Shown here: in pieces, positions 33,671 through 43,261 of the stretch
Numbering within the stretch: position 1 is the stretch's first letter
How the letters are laid out: each line of letters starts with the position of its first letter
DNA from: Microbacterium luteum
Lineage (GTDB): Bacteria > Actinomycetota > Actinomycetes > Actinomycetales > Microbacteriaceae
DNA: 64,000 nucleotides
Direction of reading: 5' to 3'
Assembly (NCBI RefSeq): GCF_015277875.1
Contig: NZ_CP063814.1
Location: forward strand, 496,001-560,000
Made by a program: the position numbers and the translations under genes
The notes under the pieces: generated by a model
Database searches by the model: none
What the model was told of the DNA's origin: nothing
Seen by the model: only the letters and a program-made list of their open reading frames with translations

Positions 33671-35050
33671 TCAGCGGGAGCGCTTGACCACGTCGAACGC
33701 GTCGAGCGCCCTCTTGCGCGTCTCCTTGAGGTCGACCATCGGTTCGGCCGGCTCGTCGTCCGTGTCATCGGCGTACTCCGGCGCCCACTCGCGCACGTAC
33801 TGCCCGGTCTTGTCGAACTTGTCCGCCTGCAGTTCGGGGTTGAACACCCGGAAGAACGGTGCCGCATCAGCCCCGGATCCGGCCACCCACTGCCAGTTGA
33901 ACGGGTTGTTGGCCGCATCCGCGTCGACGAGGGTGTCCCAGAACCACTCCTCGCCGTGTCGCCAGTCGATGAGCAGGTTCTTGATGAGGAAGGATGCGGT
34001 CACCATGCGCACGCGGTTGTGCATGTATCCCGACGCCCACAGCTCCTTCATGCCGGCGTCGACCATGCGGAATCCCGTACGGCCCTGCTGCCACGCTTCG
34101 AGATTCGTCGGCTTCAGGCGAGGCCAGGGGAACGCGTCGTACTCCGATCGCAGGTTCTTGTCGGCGAGTTTCGGGAAGTGGTAGAGCGTGTGCCACGCGA
34201 ACTCCCGCCATCCCACCTCCGACAGGAACCCGTGAGCCGATGCGGCGTGCGCACCCGAGCCGGCGTTCTCGAGCGTGTCGTGCCAGATCGTGTAGGGACT
34301 CAGCTCTCCCCATCTCAGCCGCGGAGACAGCAGCGACGTCGCGCCGGCGGCCGGCTCGTCGCGGGCGGCGTCGTAGGATCCGAGATCGTCGTCGAGGAAC
34401 TCGCGCAGCCGTCGTCTCGCCGCCAGCTCGCCCGGCTCCCACCGCTCGCGCAGGCCACCCGCCCAGTCCGGCCGCGTGGGGAGGAGCTCCCAGTCGTCGA
34501 GATCGTCGGATGCCGGGGCGCGGCCCGGTCCTGGCACGTCGCGCGGCTCCGGGAGCGGCTTGCGCGGCGCGGGCATCTCCTGACACGCGTTCCAGAACGG
34601 CGTGTAGACGGAGAAGTGCTTTCCGGCCCCCGTCGTCACCGTCCACGGCTCGAACAGCACGTTCGCCGCGAATGACGCGACCTCCACGCCGCCGTCGCGC
34701 AGGTCGGCCTTGAGGTCGGCGTCGATGTCCCGTTCCGGGCCGCCGTAGCGCCGGTTCCAGAACACCGCACCGGCTCCGATCTCGTCGACCAGGTCGCGGA
34801 TCACGCGACCGGCCGCTCCGCGACGGAGGATGAGTCCCGACCCCCGGTCGGCGAGGCGGTCCCGAAGCTCCGCGAGGCTGTGATGCAGCCACCATCGGGC
34901 CGCGCCGCCGAGAGGCCTGACCCCGTCGGACTCCTCGTCGAGCACGTAGACGCACACGATCGGTTCGTCGCGGTCGAGGGCCGCGCGCAGAGCCGGGTGA
35001 TCGGCGAGACGCAGATCGTCACGGAACCAGACGAGGGAGGGGCTTGCCAT
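33671..35050 (-). CDS. phr: Deoxyribodipyrimidine photolyase
   Basis: A cryptochrome/photolyase of 459 residues. The N-terminal antenna domain starts SLVWFRDDLRLADHPAL, and the FAD domain includes LSPRLRWGELSP, the YHFPKLADKNLRSEYDAFPW region, and the Trp/Asn-rich core WHGEEWFWDTLVD-like RHGEEWFWDTLVDADAANN with FNWQWVAGSG. It repairs UV-induced cyclobutane pyrimidine dimers using blue light. The C-terminus (DLKETRKRALDAFDVVK) is normal. Confidence 0.93.
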   Translation of the reverse strand: MASPSLVWFRDDLRLADHPALRAALDRDEPIVCVYVLDEESDGVRPLGGAARWWLHHSLAELRDRLADRGSGLILRRGAAGRVIRDLVDEIGAGAVFWNRRYGGPERDIDADLKADLRDGGVEVASFAANVLFEPWTVTTGAGKHFSVYTPFWNACQEMPAPRKPLPEPRDVPGPGRAPASDDLDDWELLPTRPDWAGGLRERWEPGELAARRRLREFLDDDLGSYDAARDEPAAGATSLLSPRLRWGELSPYTIWHDTLENAGSGAHAASAHGFLSEVGWREFAWHTLYHFPKLADKNLRSEYDAFPWPRLKPTNLEAWQQGRTGFRMVDAGMKELWASGYMHNRVRMVTASFLIKNLLIDWRHGEEWFWDTLVDADAANNPFNWQWVAGSGADAAPFFRVFNPELQADKFDKTGQYVREWAPEYADDTDDEPAEPMVDLKETRKRALDAFDVVKRSR

Positions 35051-35153
35051 GCCCCGACGCTAGCGTCGCCGGGCGAATCGCTCCGGCGTCTTGACAGCCC
35101 GCAGGTTCGGGCCCTGCCGGAGCGCTGCTGACCGCCGTGCCTTTCGACGCGCG

Positions 35154-36332
35154 TCAGAGGCGGGAGGTGTCGTGGCCGGCCGGCACGACGATGGTCAGGG
35201 CACCGGCGTCGATGCGCACATCCGCCCGCACGGCGTCGCCGAACTCGTCGCCGTCGAGCTGCACCGGATGCGCGGCACCGGCGCCGACGTGCAGTCCGAC
35301 GCCCCGCGAGTAGCGCACCGCGCTGTCCTTCGTGCGCAGTTGGAGCACCCGGCGCCCGGCGCGGAACCGTCGCAGCACGCTGTTGTCCCACGCGACGCGG
35401 CGCCACACGAGCAGCCATCCGAGCGGCCCCTTGGGCTGGAACACGACGATGTCGAGCGCGCCGTCGTTGATCGACGCCTCGGGGATGAGGTCGAGACCCG
35501 CCGGCAGGCGACCGCAGTTGGCGAAGAGCACCGACTGCACGCGCGTAGCGTGCAGCTTGTGACCGGGGATCTCGTACATCACCCGGAACGGCTTGGCGCT
35601 CGCGAGGGACCGGGCCGCGCCGTCGACGTAAGCGACCCACCCGACGGTCTTCTTCAGGTCGGGGTTCGTGTTGGCGATCATCGCCGCGTCGAGGCCCATT
35701 CCCCCCATGACCACGAAGCCGTGCTCGCTCGTGGACCCGTCGTCGCGGGTGAGCACCGCGAAGCCGATGTCCATGGCGACCTGCGTTCCGGTGAACGCGG
35801 CGCGGATCATCGGCTCGGGTCGGTCGAGGGGGAGGCGGAGGTTCCGGGCGAGCAGGTTTCCGGTGCCGCTCGGGATGATCGCCATCGGCACCCCCGTGCC
35901 CGCCATGGCTTCGGAGACGGCGCGAACGGTGCCGTCCCCTCCCGCGACGAGCACCGTCGTCGCGCCGGCCTTCAGTGCCTGCCGGGTGACGTCGTCGCCG
36001 AGGTCGTCGACGGTCGTCTCGTAGAACAGCGGCTCCGACCAGCCGGCCTTCTCGGACTCGTGGGCGACGGCCTTGCGCAGACGATCCTGGTCGACCTTGA
36101 TGGGGTTGTACACGAGGGCCGCCTTCGGGGCCGGGCGCTCCGCACCACCGCCCATGGGCTCGGTGGCGCCCTCTTCGTCGACGCGGCGCGCTTCGCCTTC
36201 GCCGTCGGCGGTGTCGGGCGCGATGTCCTCGGGCTCCCGCGCGACGTCGTCCGGTTTCGCGGCTTCGACGATGTCGGGCGCGCCGGATGCAGGATCGTCG
36301 TGCTCTCGGGGCGTGTCCGAAGCCTGGGCCAT
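35154..36332 (-). CDS. Diacylglycerol kinase family lipid kinase with acidic N-terminal extension
   Basis: After an acidic, proline-containing extension of about 70 residues, the DAGK domain begins AALVYNPIKVD and holds VLVAGGDGTVRAVSEAM and IIPSGTGNLLARNL, the nucleotide and catalytic motifs. The substrate domain ends VQLDGDEFGDAV. ATG at 36332 (MAQASDTPREHD) is 96 bp from the divergent serS start. It is a paralogue of the 20929-21876 product and probably phosphorylates diacylglycerol or undecaprenol-like lipids. Confidence 0.88.
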   Translation of the reverse strand: MAQASDTPREHDDPASGAPDIVEAAKPDDVAREPEDIAPDTADGEGEARRVDEEGATEPMGGGAERPAPKAALVYNPIKVDQDRLRKAVAHESEKAGWSEPLFYETTVDDLGDDVTRQALKAGATTVLVAGGDGTVRAVSEAMAGTGVPMAIIPSGTGNLLARNLRLPLDRPEPMIRAAFTGTQVAMDIGFAVLTRDDGSTSEHGFVVMGGMGLDAAMIANTNPDLKKTVGWVAYVDGAARSLASAKPFRVMYEIPGHKLHATRVQSVLFANCGRLPAGLDLIPEASINDGALDIVVFQPKGPLGWLLVWRRVAWDNSVLRRFRAGRRVLQLRTKDSAVRYSRGVGLHVGAGAAHPVQLDGDEFGDAVRADVRIDAGALTIVVPAGHDTSRL

Positions 36333-36428
36333 GGGCACCACACTAGGGGGCGCGGATGCGCGTGCCGCGCTGTCGGGCTGAGGATCACCGCGGTCGGTCG
36401 GTCGTCGGCGGCTGATTAGACTGGGCGC

Positions 36429-37703
36429 GTGATCGATCCGGTGCTGCTGCGTGAGAACCCCGACCTGGTCAAGCGCTCGCAGGAAGCCCGTGGCTCCTCG
36501 GCAGACACGGTGGATGCGGCGCTCGAAGCCGATCGGGTGCGGCGAACGGCCATCGCCACCTTCGAGCAGCTCCGCGCCGAGCAGAACGCCCACGGCAAGG
36601 CCGTCGCGCAGGCGCCCAAGGACGAGAAGGCGGGCCTCGTCGCTCAGGCCAAGGAGCTGAGCGAGAAGGTCAAGCAGGCGCAGCGGGCCGTCACCGAGGC
36701 TGAGCAGCAGGCTGACGAAGCACTTGCCGCCGTCGAGAACATCATCATCGACGGGGTTCCGGCCGGTGGTGAAGACGACTTCGTCACGCTGCGGACGCAC
36801 AGTGAGCCGCCGACCTTCGACTTCACGCCGCGGGACCACCTCGAACTCGGCGAGAAGCTCGGCGCGATCGACATGGAGCGCGGCACCAAGGTGTCGGGGA
36901 GTCGTTTCTACTTCCTCACCGGCATCGGCGCGCGCCTCGAGATGGCGCTGATGAACCTCGCGCTGGACCGGGCGCTGCAGGCGGGTTTCATCCCGCTCAT
37001 CCCGCCGACTCTCGTGCGGCCCGAGGTGATGCGCGGCACCGGATTCCTCGGCCAGCACGCCGCCGAGGTCTACCACCTCGAGGAGGACGACCTCTACCTC
37101 GTCGGCACGAGCGAGGTTCCGCTGGCCGGCTACCACATGGACGAGATCCTCGATCTGACCGCGGGCGCCAAGCGCTACGCCGGCTGGTCGACGTGCTACC
37201 GCCGCGAGGCCGGGTCGTACGGCAAGGACACCCGCGGCATCATCCGGGTGCACCAGTTCAACAAGCTCGAGATGTTCATCTACACGACACCGGATGCTGC
37301 CGAGGCCGAGCATGATCGTCTCGTGCAGATGCAGGAGGCGATGCTGCAGGACCTCGGTCTCAGCTACCGCGTGATCGACGTCGCGGCCGGCGACCTGGGC
37401 TCGAGCGCGGCGCGCAAGTTCGACGTCGAGGCGTGGGTGCCCACCCAAGACGCGTACCGCGAGCTGACGTCGACCTCGAACTGCACGACGTATCAGGCGC
37501 GTCGCCTCAATATCCGCCACCGCCTTCCGGTCGATGAGGGCGGCAAGACGCAGACGGTCGCAACGCTGAACGGCACGCTGGCGACCACGCGGTGGATCGT
37601 CGCGCTGCTGGAGACACATCAGCGCGAGGACGGATCGGTGACCGTGCCCGAGGTGCTGAGACCCTTCCTCGGCGGCCTCGAGGTCATGGAGCCGATCGCG
37701 TGA
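36429..37703 (+). CDS. serS: Seryl-tRNA synthetase
   Basis: A class II synthetase of 424 residues. It begins [18 protein letters not shown], followed by the long antiparallel coiled coil (residues ~30-100) that grips the tRNA-Ser long arm. Motif 2 is visible as [20 protein letters not shown] with HQFNKLEMF, and motif 3 in [15 protein letters not shown]. Length is normal. Two tRNA-Ser genes lie within 5.5 kb downstream on the same strand, and the HAD gene starts inside its stop codon. Confidence 0.97.
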   Translation: MIDPVLLRENPDLVKRSQEARGSSADTVDAALEADRVRRTAIATFEQLRAEQNAHGKAVAQAPKDEKAGLVAQAKELSEKVKQAQRAVTEAEQQADEALAAVENIIIDGVPAGGEDDFVTLRTHSEPPTFDFTPRDHLELGEKLGAIDMERGTKVSGSRFYFLTGIGARLEMALMNLALDRALQAGFIPLIPPTLVRPEVMRGTGFLGQHAAEVYHLEEDDLYLVGTSEVPLAGYHMDEILDLTAGAKRYAGWSTCYRREAGSYGKDTRGIIRVHQFNKLEMFIYTTPDAAEAEHDRLVQMQEAMLQDLGLSYRVIDVAAGDLGSSAARKFDVEAWVPTQDAYRELTSTSNCTTYQARRLNIRHRLPVDEGGKTQTVATLNGTLATTRWIVALLETHQREDGSVTVPEVLRPFLGGLEVMEPIA

Positions 37704-38608
37704 GTTCGGACGCGCTGCCCGAGCCCGGCGGGGTCGAGGTCGAGCCGGAATCCGATGCGGCGGCGACGGTCGAAGAGCTCGCGCGCGCAGGCGTGTGGGG
37801 TGAGGGCACTCCGGAGCGTGTCCTCATCGCTCTCGACATCGACGGCACGGTGATCCTCGAAGACGAGTCGATGAGTCCGGGGGTCGTGGATGCGGTCGCC
37901 CACGCGGTCGCCGCGGGGCACGAGGTGATGCTGTCGACCGGACGCAGCTGGGACGCGACGAAGCCGATTCTCCGAAGGCTTGACATCGCGCCGGACTTCG
38001 TGGTGTGCGCGAACGGGGCGGCGATCCTTCGCCGGGTGGATGCCGCCACCCACGAGTATGCGCTGCACCACACCGAGTCCTTCGACGCGCACGAGGTGCT
38101 GACCCTGCTGCGCGAGCACCTGCCCGACGCGCACTACATGGTCGAACTGCCCGACGGGCATCGGCTGTACACCGACTACGTCGACGACTGGAACCTGGGG
38201 AAGGCGGATCGGGTGCCGTTCGAGGAACTCGCCGCGAAGCCGGTGAGTCGGGTGGTCGTGATCTCGCCGGACAACACCGACGGCGACTTCCTGGAGCTCG
38301 TGCAGCGCATCGGCCTGAACGAGGTGTCGTACGCCGTGGGCTGGACCGCGTGGCTCGACATCGCGCCGCAGGGTGTCGACAAGGGGACCGCGCTGGAGAT
38401 GGTGCGCACGGAGCTCGGGTTCGATCCGGCGCACGTGCTCGTCATCGGTGACGGTCGCAATGACATCGGCATGTTCGAGTGGGCGGTGCGCAACGGTGGC
38501 CGCGCGATCGCGATGGGGCAGAGCCCCGAGGAGGTGCGTGCGGCCGCGAACGGCTCGACGGATCCCGTGCACGAGGGCGGCGTCGCCGCCGCCCTGCGCG
38601 CGCTGTAG
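37700..38608 (+). CDS. HAD-superfamily (Cof-type) phosphatase
   Basis: A 302-residue Cof-like hydrolase. Motif I is IALDIDGTV (nucleophile Asp), motif II STGRSWD, and motif [20 protein letters not shown]; a C2 cap of about 90 residues lies between. GTG at 37700 overlaps the serS stop (GTGA), indicating coupling with serS, as seen in many actinobacteria. The substrate is probably a small phosphorylated metabolite. Confidence 0.88.
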   Translation: MSSDALPEPGGVEVEPESDAAATVEELARAGVWGEGTPERVLIALDIDGTVILEDESMSPGVVDAVAHAVAAGHEVMLSTGRSWDATKPILRRLDIAPDFVVCANGAAILRRVDAATHEYALHHTESFDAHEVLTLLREHLPDAHYMVELPDGHRLYTDYVDDWNLGKADRVPFEELAAKPVSRVVVISPDNTDGDFLELVQRIGLNEVSYAVGWTAWLDIAPQGVDKGTALEMVRTELGFDPAHVLVIGDGRNDIGMFEWAVRNGGRAIAMGQSPEEVRAAANGSTDPVHEGGVAAALRAL

Positions 38609-38627
38609 CCGGCGCGTTCGCTCGGCG

Positions 38628-38777
38628 CGTTTCGTCTCGTCGCTTCGCTCCTCGCTCAACGACCAGGGGAGCTCCTCCCTCCGCGCCCCTGGGTCCTTGA
38701 GCGAGCGGAGCGAGACGAAACGCAGCACGCGTGGCCGCCCTTGGGTCGTTGAGCGAGCGGAGCGAGACGAAACGCGG
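38628..38777. repeat. Three copies of a GAGCGAGCGGAGCGAGACGAA repeat, one inverted
   Basis: Two direct copies (TTGAGCGAGCGGAGCGAGAC then GAAACGC) lie at 38697-38723 and 38750-38776, and an inverted, partly altered copy at 38628-38660. The inverted pair, with flanking CCAGGGG and CCCCTGGG, can form a long hairpin between the convergent HAD and DUF222/HNH genes and may act as a two-way terminator. A degenerate fourth copy is at 31311-31340. Confidence 0.8.
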
Positions 38778-38778
38778 G

Positions 38779-40101
38779 TCAGAAGGGCGCGGCGAGAGGC
38801 CCGGGTGGCTCGGGGTCGGGGCGGAAGATCGGCACGCGCCGTTCCGGTCTGACTCGGTATCTTCGCCCGGTCGGCGAGGTCCAGATCACGTCGCCGTCGT
38901 CGCAGTGGTGCAGGTTCCATCCGCCGTGGTGTTTGAGGGTGTGGTGGCCCTTGCACAGCGGATGAAGGTTTGCCAGCTCGGTCGACCCGCCGTCTTCCCA
39001 CGCGATCGAGTGGTCGATCTCGCATCGCTCTGCCGGCATCCCGCAACCGGGACCCATGCATCGCCCGGCGCGCCATTTCACGATGTCGCGAAGGACTTTC
39101 GGCGGCCGGTACCGATCGCGGCCGAAGGACAGCACGGCGCCGGTCTCGGGGTGGGTGAGCACGCGCATCCATTCACGTGCTCCGCCGCACAGTTCGCGAG
39201 CCTTGGAGTGGGGGATCGGCCCGAGTCCTTCGACCGTTGCGGGCTCCGCCCCGGCCGGTTGTTCGTCTTCCAGCAGGGAGAGAGCCGGTACCGTCACCAC
39301 GACCGTCGCACGGATTCCGCGCACGTCTGGCGACACGTGATCCGTCGTGCCGTCGATGAGGAGGTCTCCGAAAACGTCGGCGCGTACCTGATCGAGCGTG
39401 CGTTCTTCGCCTTCGGCCGCGGTGATCGCTTTGCCCATCGCGGTCAGGCGCTGGTGAATCGCCTGTGCCTCGACGGCGGGCATGTGGGCGCCGAGCCACG
39501 CCATTCCGTCGCCAAGCGTTTCCAGCACGACACGGCGCTGCTCAAGCGCCTGCTCGTGGCGCTCCTCGAGGGTGCTCGCGCGGTGGGTCTCGATGAGCCG
39601 GCGCAGCGTGCGCCGGAAGGGACCGATCTGGAGGTTCTCAGCGGCGTCCAACGCCTCGGGGAGAAGAAGCGCGGCAGCCTCGGTGCCGACCTCGTCGAGC
39701 CCGCCGACCAGCACGTGGCTCTTATCGTCGTCGATGCGGCCGGCGTGCAGGGAGTGCCACACCTCGGGATAGCGATGCACCAAGGCTTCGGCGTGACGGA
39801 GCATCGCCTCCGCGACGTACTCCGAGACGCGCAGTGCGGCGGCCAGCTCGAGACGCACGGATCGGAAAGCGACCGAGGCCAGGTCGACGCTGAAGGCCGT
39901 CGCCTCGTCGACGGCGCGGCGTCGCATCCCATCGATCGCGGCATACCGTTGAGCGACGAACTGCATCATCGTGTGGGTGAGGTCGAGCACGTCGTCGAGC
40001 TCGTCGGGCTGCTCGGCGGCTGCCTCCATGAGCACCGAGACGGGGATGTCGACGGGCGGCGTGTCGCCTTCGTCGAGCCACTCGTCGGGGTCGATGTCCA
40101 T
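38779..40101 (-). CDS. DUF222 / HNH endonuclease domain protein (13E12-repeat-like)
   Basis: A 440-residue protein. The N-terminal two thirds is a DUF222 helical domain (RYAAIDGMRRRAVDEA, GRIDDDKSHVLVGGL), and the C-terminal HNH nuclease has CMGPGCGMPAERCEIDHSIAWEDGGST followed by NLHPLCKGHHTLKHH, with the metal-binding Cys and His residues present. These proteins are multicopy in actinobacteria and behave like selfish or repeat genes (mycobacterial 13E12 family). ATG at 40101 is chosen; an upstream in-frame start adds 25 residues. Confidence 0.88.
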   Translation of the reverse strand: MDIDPDEWLDEGDTPPVDIPVSVLMEAAAEQPDELDDVLDLTHTMMQFVAQRYAAIDGMRRRAVDEATAFSVDLASVAFRSVRLELAAALRVSEYVAEAMLRHAEALVHRYPEVWHSLHAGRIDDDKSHVLVGGLDEVGTEAAALLLPEALDAAENLQIGPFRRTLRRLIETHRASTLEERHEQALEQRRVVLETLGDGMAWLGAHMPAVEAQAIHQRLTAMGKAITAAEGEERTLDQVRADVFGDLLIDGTTDHVSPDVRGIRATVVVTVPALSLLEDEQPAGAEPATVEGLGPIPHSKARELCGGAREWMRVLTHPETGAVLSFGRDRYRPPKVLRDIVKWRAGRCMGPGCGMPAERCEIDHSIAWEDGGSTELANLHPLCKGHHTLKHHGGWNLHHCDDGDVIWTSPTGRRYRVRPERRVPIFRPDPEPPGPLAAPF

Positions 40102-40285
40102 GCTCAAGACACTAGAACATACCTCCGACATCGCTTCGGAGGCGGTCGACGGCTGTGGATATCGAGCGCCGTCCACATCCGCGTGCCGTTCAGTGCATCC
40201 ACAGAACCCGTTGCGAGAATATCGGCAAAGCGCCGTCGGCTAGACTCGACGCCGTTCGACGGATGCCGCTGCGGCGGCCTCGTCG

Positions 40286-40373
40286 GGAGGGTTGTCCGAG
40301 CGGCCGATGGAGCTGGTCTTGAAAACCAGTGGGCAGCGATGTCCCGTGGGTTCGAATCCCACACCCTCCGCCA
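40286..40373 (+). tRNA. tRNA-Ser (anticodon UGA)
   Basis: The acceptor stem GGAGGGT pairs with ACCCTCC, and CCA is encoded (40371-40373). The anticodon stem CTGGT/ACCAG encloses the loop CTTGAAA with anticodon TGA. A long variable arm (GGGCAGCGATGTCCC) identifies a serine tRNA, and the T arm GTGGGTTCGAATCCCAC is standard. Confidence 0.95.
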
Positions 40374-40446
40374 CAGCATCGTGGTCGGCGCGATCCGCAC
40401 CCGGGAGCGCGCCGACGAGCGGTGGGCGACACCCGAGAGGATCCGA

Positions 40447-41727
40447 GTGAGTCAGAGCAAGCGTGGTCGGCGCACCGTCGCACGACACGGCGAGCTGAAG
40501 TCGCCGCATCCCGCCGGTCTGCTGGCGAAGATCATCGGTATCGTCGCCGCCGTCGTCTTCGTCGCGGGTGCGGGCGTCGCTGCTTACACCGCCTACGACA
40601 TCACGGCGAGCTTCGCCGACGAGGCGGTCGCTCTCGAGGGTCAGGATGCCGTGCCGCCCGACATCGGTGCGATCGAAGGTGGCGTCAACATGCTCGTCGT
40701 CGGCACGGACGAGTGCGAGGCGGAGTATGCCTACCTGTTCGGCGATCGCTGCACGGGAGCCGATGCCGAGGGGCAGCTCAACGACGTCAATCTCCTGGTC
40801 CACATCTCCGATGAGCCGCGACGTGTCACAGTCATCTCCTTCCCGCGTGACCTGATGGTGCCCATCCCCGAGTGCACGGATGAGGACGGCTCGGTGTCGT
40901 CGGCGATGAGCAGGCAGCAGATCAACAGCGCGTACTCCTACGGCGGCCTCAACTGTGTCGCGAAGACCATCTCCGAGCTCAGTGGCATGAACATCCCGTT
41001 CGCCGCCAAGGTGAGCTTCGGCAACGTGATCAACATCACCGATGCGATCGGGGGAGTCGACGTCTGCATCGGCAACGGTGGCATCCAGGACCGGTATACG
41101 GGCATCGACTGGCCGGCGGGAACCCGCAACATCCAGGGTGTGGAGGCGCTGCAGTTCCTGCGCACTCGTCACGGTCTGGAGAACGGCAGCGACCTGGCGC
41201 GCATCAGCAACCAGCAGCAGTACATGTCGTCGCTCGCGCGCAAGCTCGTCAGCGACGAGGTGCTGTCGAACCCGTCGACGCTGCTGCAGCTCGCGACCAC
41301 TGCGGTCGACAACGTCACTCCCAGCCAGAGCCTCACGAACCCGATGACGCTCGTGCAGATCGCGCTCGCGGTGAAGGATGTGCCCTTCGACGAGATGGTC
41401 TTCGTGCAGTACCCCGTGTACGACGACCCGTCTGACCCCAACCGCGTTGTGCCGAACTATGAGGCCGCCGATGCGCTGTGGGCCGCGCTCGAGGCGAATC
41501 AGTCGCTCACGCTGACAAGCGACCCCAACGACACCGGTGGTGTGATCATCGAGGAGCCGGTCACTGAGGAGACCGAGGCGCCCGCAGAGCCCACGGAGGA
41601 GCCGACCACAGAGGCGTCGGGTGAGCCGACGCCCGAGCCGACTGAGACCTCCGCGGTTCTTCCGGACTCGATCCCCGGTTCGACCGCTGCGCAGGAGACG
41701 TGCTCGGCCGGTAACGTCTTCGGCTGA
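40447..41727 (+). CDS. LCP (LytR-CpsA-Psr) family cell-wall ligase
   Basis: A short basic cytoplasmic N-terminus precedes one membrane helix (about residues 27-50), then an extracellular LCP domain with NDVNLLVHI-type motif LNDVNLLVHISDEPRRVTVI, the lipid phosphate-binding SFPRDLMVPIP, INSAYSYGG and LQFLRTRHGLENGSDLARISNQQ. LCP enzymes move lipid-linked glycopolymers onto peptidoglycan. The C-terminal 60 residues are a Thr/Pro/Glu-rich tail with two late Cys. GTG at 40447, with a GAGAGG site 7-12 bp upstream, is the start; a very long in-frame extension upstream crosses the tRNA gene and is spurious. Confidence 0.9.
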   Translation: MSQSKRGRRTVARHGELKSPHPAGLLAKIIGIVAAVVFVAGAGVAAYTAYDITASFADEAVALEGQDAVPPDIGAIEGGVNMLVVGTDECEAEYAYLFGDRCTGADAEGQLNDVNLLVHISDEPRRVTVISFPRDLMVPIPECTDEDGSVSSAMSRQQINSAYSYGGLNCVAKTISELSGMNIPFAAKVSFGNVINITDAIGGVDVCIGNGGIQDRYTGIDWPAGTRNIQGVEALQFLRTRHGLENGSDLARISNQQQYMSSLARKLVSDEVLSNPSTLLQLATTAVDNVTPSQSLTNPMTLVQIALAVKDVPFDEMVFVQYPVYDDPSDPNRVVPNYEAADALWAALEANQSLTLTSDPNDTGGVIIEEPVTEETEAPAEPTEEPTTEASGEPTPEPTETSAVLPDSIPGSTAAQETCSAGNVFG

Positions 41728-41817
41728 TCGTCCCGTCGGCGCCCGCGGTTCGTCTCCGCGGGCGTCAGCGGTTATGATTGCCGGGTGCATTCAGGCGCTT
41801 CGGTGCCGTGGATGCCT

Positions 41818-41909
41818 GGAGACGTCGCATAGTCAGGCCTAGTGCACCACCCTGCTAAGGTGGAGTCCCCTTACGGGGACCGAGGGTTCAAATCCCTCCG
41901 TCTCCGCCA
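41818..41909 (+). tRNA. tRNA-Ser (anticodon GCU), likely integration site
   Basis: The acceptor stem GGAGACG pairs with CGTCTCC, followed by G and encoded CCA. The anticodon stem CCACC/GGTGG encloses the loop CTGCTAA with anticodon GCT. The variable arm AGTCCCCTTACGGGGAC is long, as in tRNA-Ser. An integrase gene on the opposite strand begins the accessory region just downstream, as expected if the tRNA 3' end is the attachment site. Confidence 0.95.
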
Positions 41910-41917
41910 GACTTCCT

Positions 41918-41954
41918 GGCCCGCGATCCCTTGTAAACACTGGGATCGCGGGCC
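41918..41954 (+). terminator. Strong hairpin after tRNA-Ser-GCU
   Basis: GGCCCGCGATCCC and GGGATCGCGGGCC form a perfect 13-bp stem with an 11-base loop, starting 8 bp after the encoded CCA. There is only a weak T-rich stretch after it. It probably terminates the tRNA transcript and may lie within or next to the attachment site. Confidence 0.75.
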
Positions 41955-42127
41955 ATAGGTTTACCATAGGAACACGATTTGCGTCCCATTTGCGTCCCGT
42001 TTGCGAAAAACGCCTCTTGGAATGCGTCGGAGGGCGAACGTCGACGCACGCGCTGAAGCCCTGTTTGCGTCTCGCGACGGACGCACGTTGGCGTGACCTT
42101 CGGCCGCGGCCCGTGCCAGCGGTCGGC

Positions 42128-43261
42128 TTAGCTGTTAGATGTGGGGTCGGAGCCGGTGAACAGCGAAGCAACGCCCGCTCGGCCGGCGGCGGTGTCGAGG
42201 GCTTCCGAGACTGAGTCTAGGTCGCTGTCAAAGAGGTCTGAGTAGACGTCGAGTGTCATGGCGGCAGACGTGTGCCCAAGCATTCGTTGGACGGTCTTGA
42301 CGTTTGCGCCGGCCTGCACGGCGAGGGACGCGGCCGTGTGGCGTAGGTCGTGCGTTGTCATGTTCGGCAGCTCGGCTTTCGTAAGTGCGGTCTTGAACCA
42401 AGACTTGGAGCCTTCGTCCGAACGGGTGCGGCGCATGAATTGGCCGTCTTTGCCGGGGAAGACCAGCGCATCCCGGGGTCGGTCCTGAAGAGCGCCTCGG
42501 AGCTCCTCGACGAGGAAACGGGGGATCGGTACGAGGCGACCCTTGTGCGACTTAGGTGTGCCCTCGTGAATCTTGCCGTGTACTTCGACGGCGTTCGCGG
42601 TGATGTGCAGCCGGCCGCGTGCGAGGTCCAGGTCGCGCACGCGCAGGGCTGTGGCCTCGCCCCAGCGGATACCGGTATAAGCGAGCACGAGGACCAGGAG
42701 CTTCCGCTCGCCGGAGGCCTGGGCGAGTCGGATGACCTCTTGATGGGTCAGGTATCCGTGACGGCCTCGGGTTTTCTTCGGCAGCCCGACGCGCCCCATG
42801 CGGGCAGGATTGTTGGGAATCCGGCCATCGAAGACTGCATCGTCGAGGATGCTGGCGAGCACGCCGAACGTTCGGATCGTCACCGTGGCGCCAGTCTCGC
42901 TGGACAGTCTGGCCACCCATGCACGTACGTCGGTGTGGCGGATGTCTCCCACTTCCCAGCGCCCCCAGGTTGGCTGGACTCGCAGTCTCCAGGCTGTCAG
43001 CACCGGCGCGAAGGACGAGGGCTTCATCGAATGCAACTTTGCCTCAAGCCATGTCTCGCCGAGGGCATCGACCGTCACCTTCGCGGCCTTGGGATCGACG
43101 TAGGCGCCCCTGGCGCGCGAGGATTCGACTTCGGCGAGCCAGCGTTCAGCGTCGCGTTTGCGTTCGAATCCGCGCTTACCGCCCTTGGTGCCGTCGGGTT
43201 TCAGGTAGCGCACTTCGTAGCGTCTGCCGGCCGCGCTTTGATAGGGCCTGACGTTACCCAC
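42128..43261 (-). CDS. int: Tyrosine recombinase integrase
   Basis: A 377-residue phage-type integrase. An arm-binding N-terminus (YEVRYLKPDGTKGGKRGF), a SAM-like core-binding domain (residues ~62-155) and a catalytic domain with Arg199 (YTGIRWGEATAL), His304/Arg307 (HDLRHTA), His330 (LGHTS) and nucleophile Tyr340 (TLDVYSDLF) are all present. Its 3' end faces tRNA-Ser-GCU about 220 bp away, so it very likely integrated the element there. The start overlaps the 3' end of the next upstream gene by 8 bp. Confidence 0.93.
   Translation of the reverse strand: MGNVRPYQSAAGRRYEVRYLKPDGTKGGKRGFERKRDAERWLAEVESSRARGAYVDPKAAKVTVDALGETWLEAKLHSMKPSSFAPVLTAWRLRVQPTWGRWEVGDIRHTDVRAWVARLSSETGATVTIRTFGVLASILDDAVFDGRIPNNPARMGRVGLPKKTRGRHGYLTHQEVIRLAQASGERKLLVLVLAYTGIRWGEATALRVRDLDLARGRLHITANAVEVHGKIHEGTPKSHKGRLVPIPRFLVEELRGALQDRPRDALVFPGKDGQFMRRTRSDEGSKSWFKTALTKAELPNMTTHDLRHTAASLAVQAGANVKTVQRMLGHTSAAMTLDVYSDLFDSDLDSVSEALDTAAGRAGVASLFTGSDPTSNS

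Noticed and set aside
35154..37619. 821-codon open frame joining antisense serS to the lipid kinase
   Set aside because: Only the part from 36332 leftward has kinase motifs. The rest is the complement of serS.
38731..41727. 998-codon open frame ending in the LCP gene
   Set aside because: The first ~570 codons run antisense to the DUF222/HNH gene and across tRNA-Ser-UGA. The LCP protein starts at 40447.
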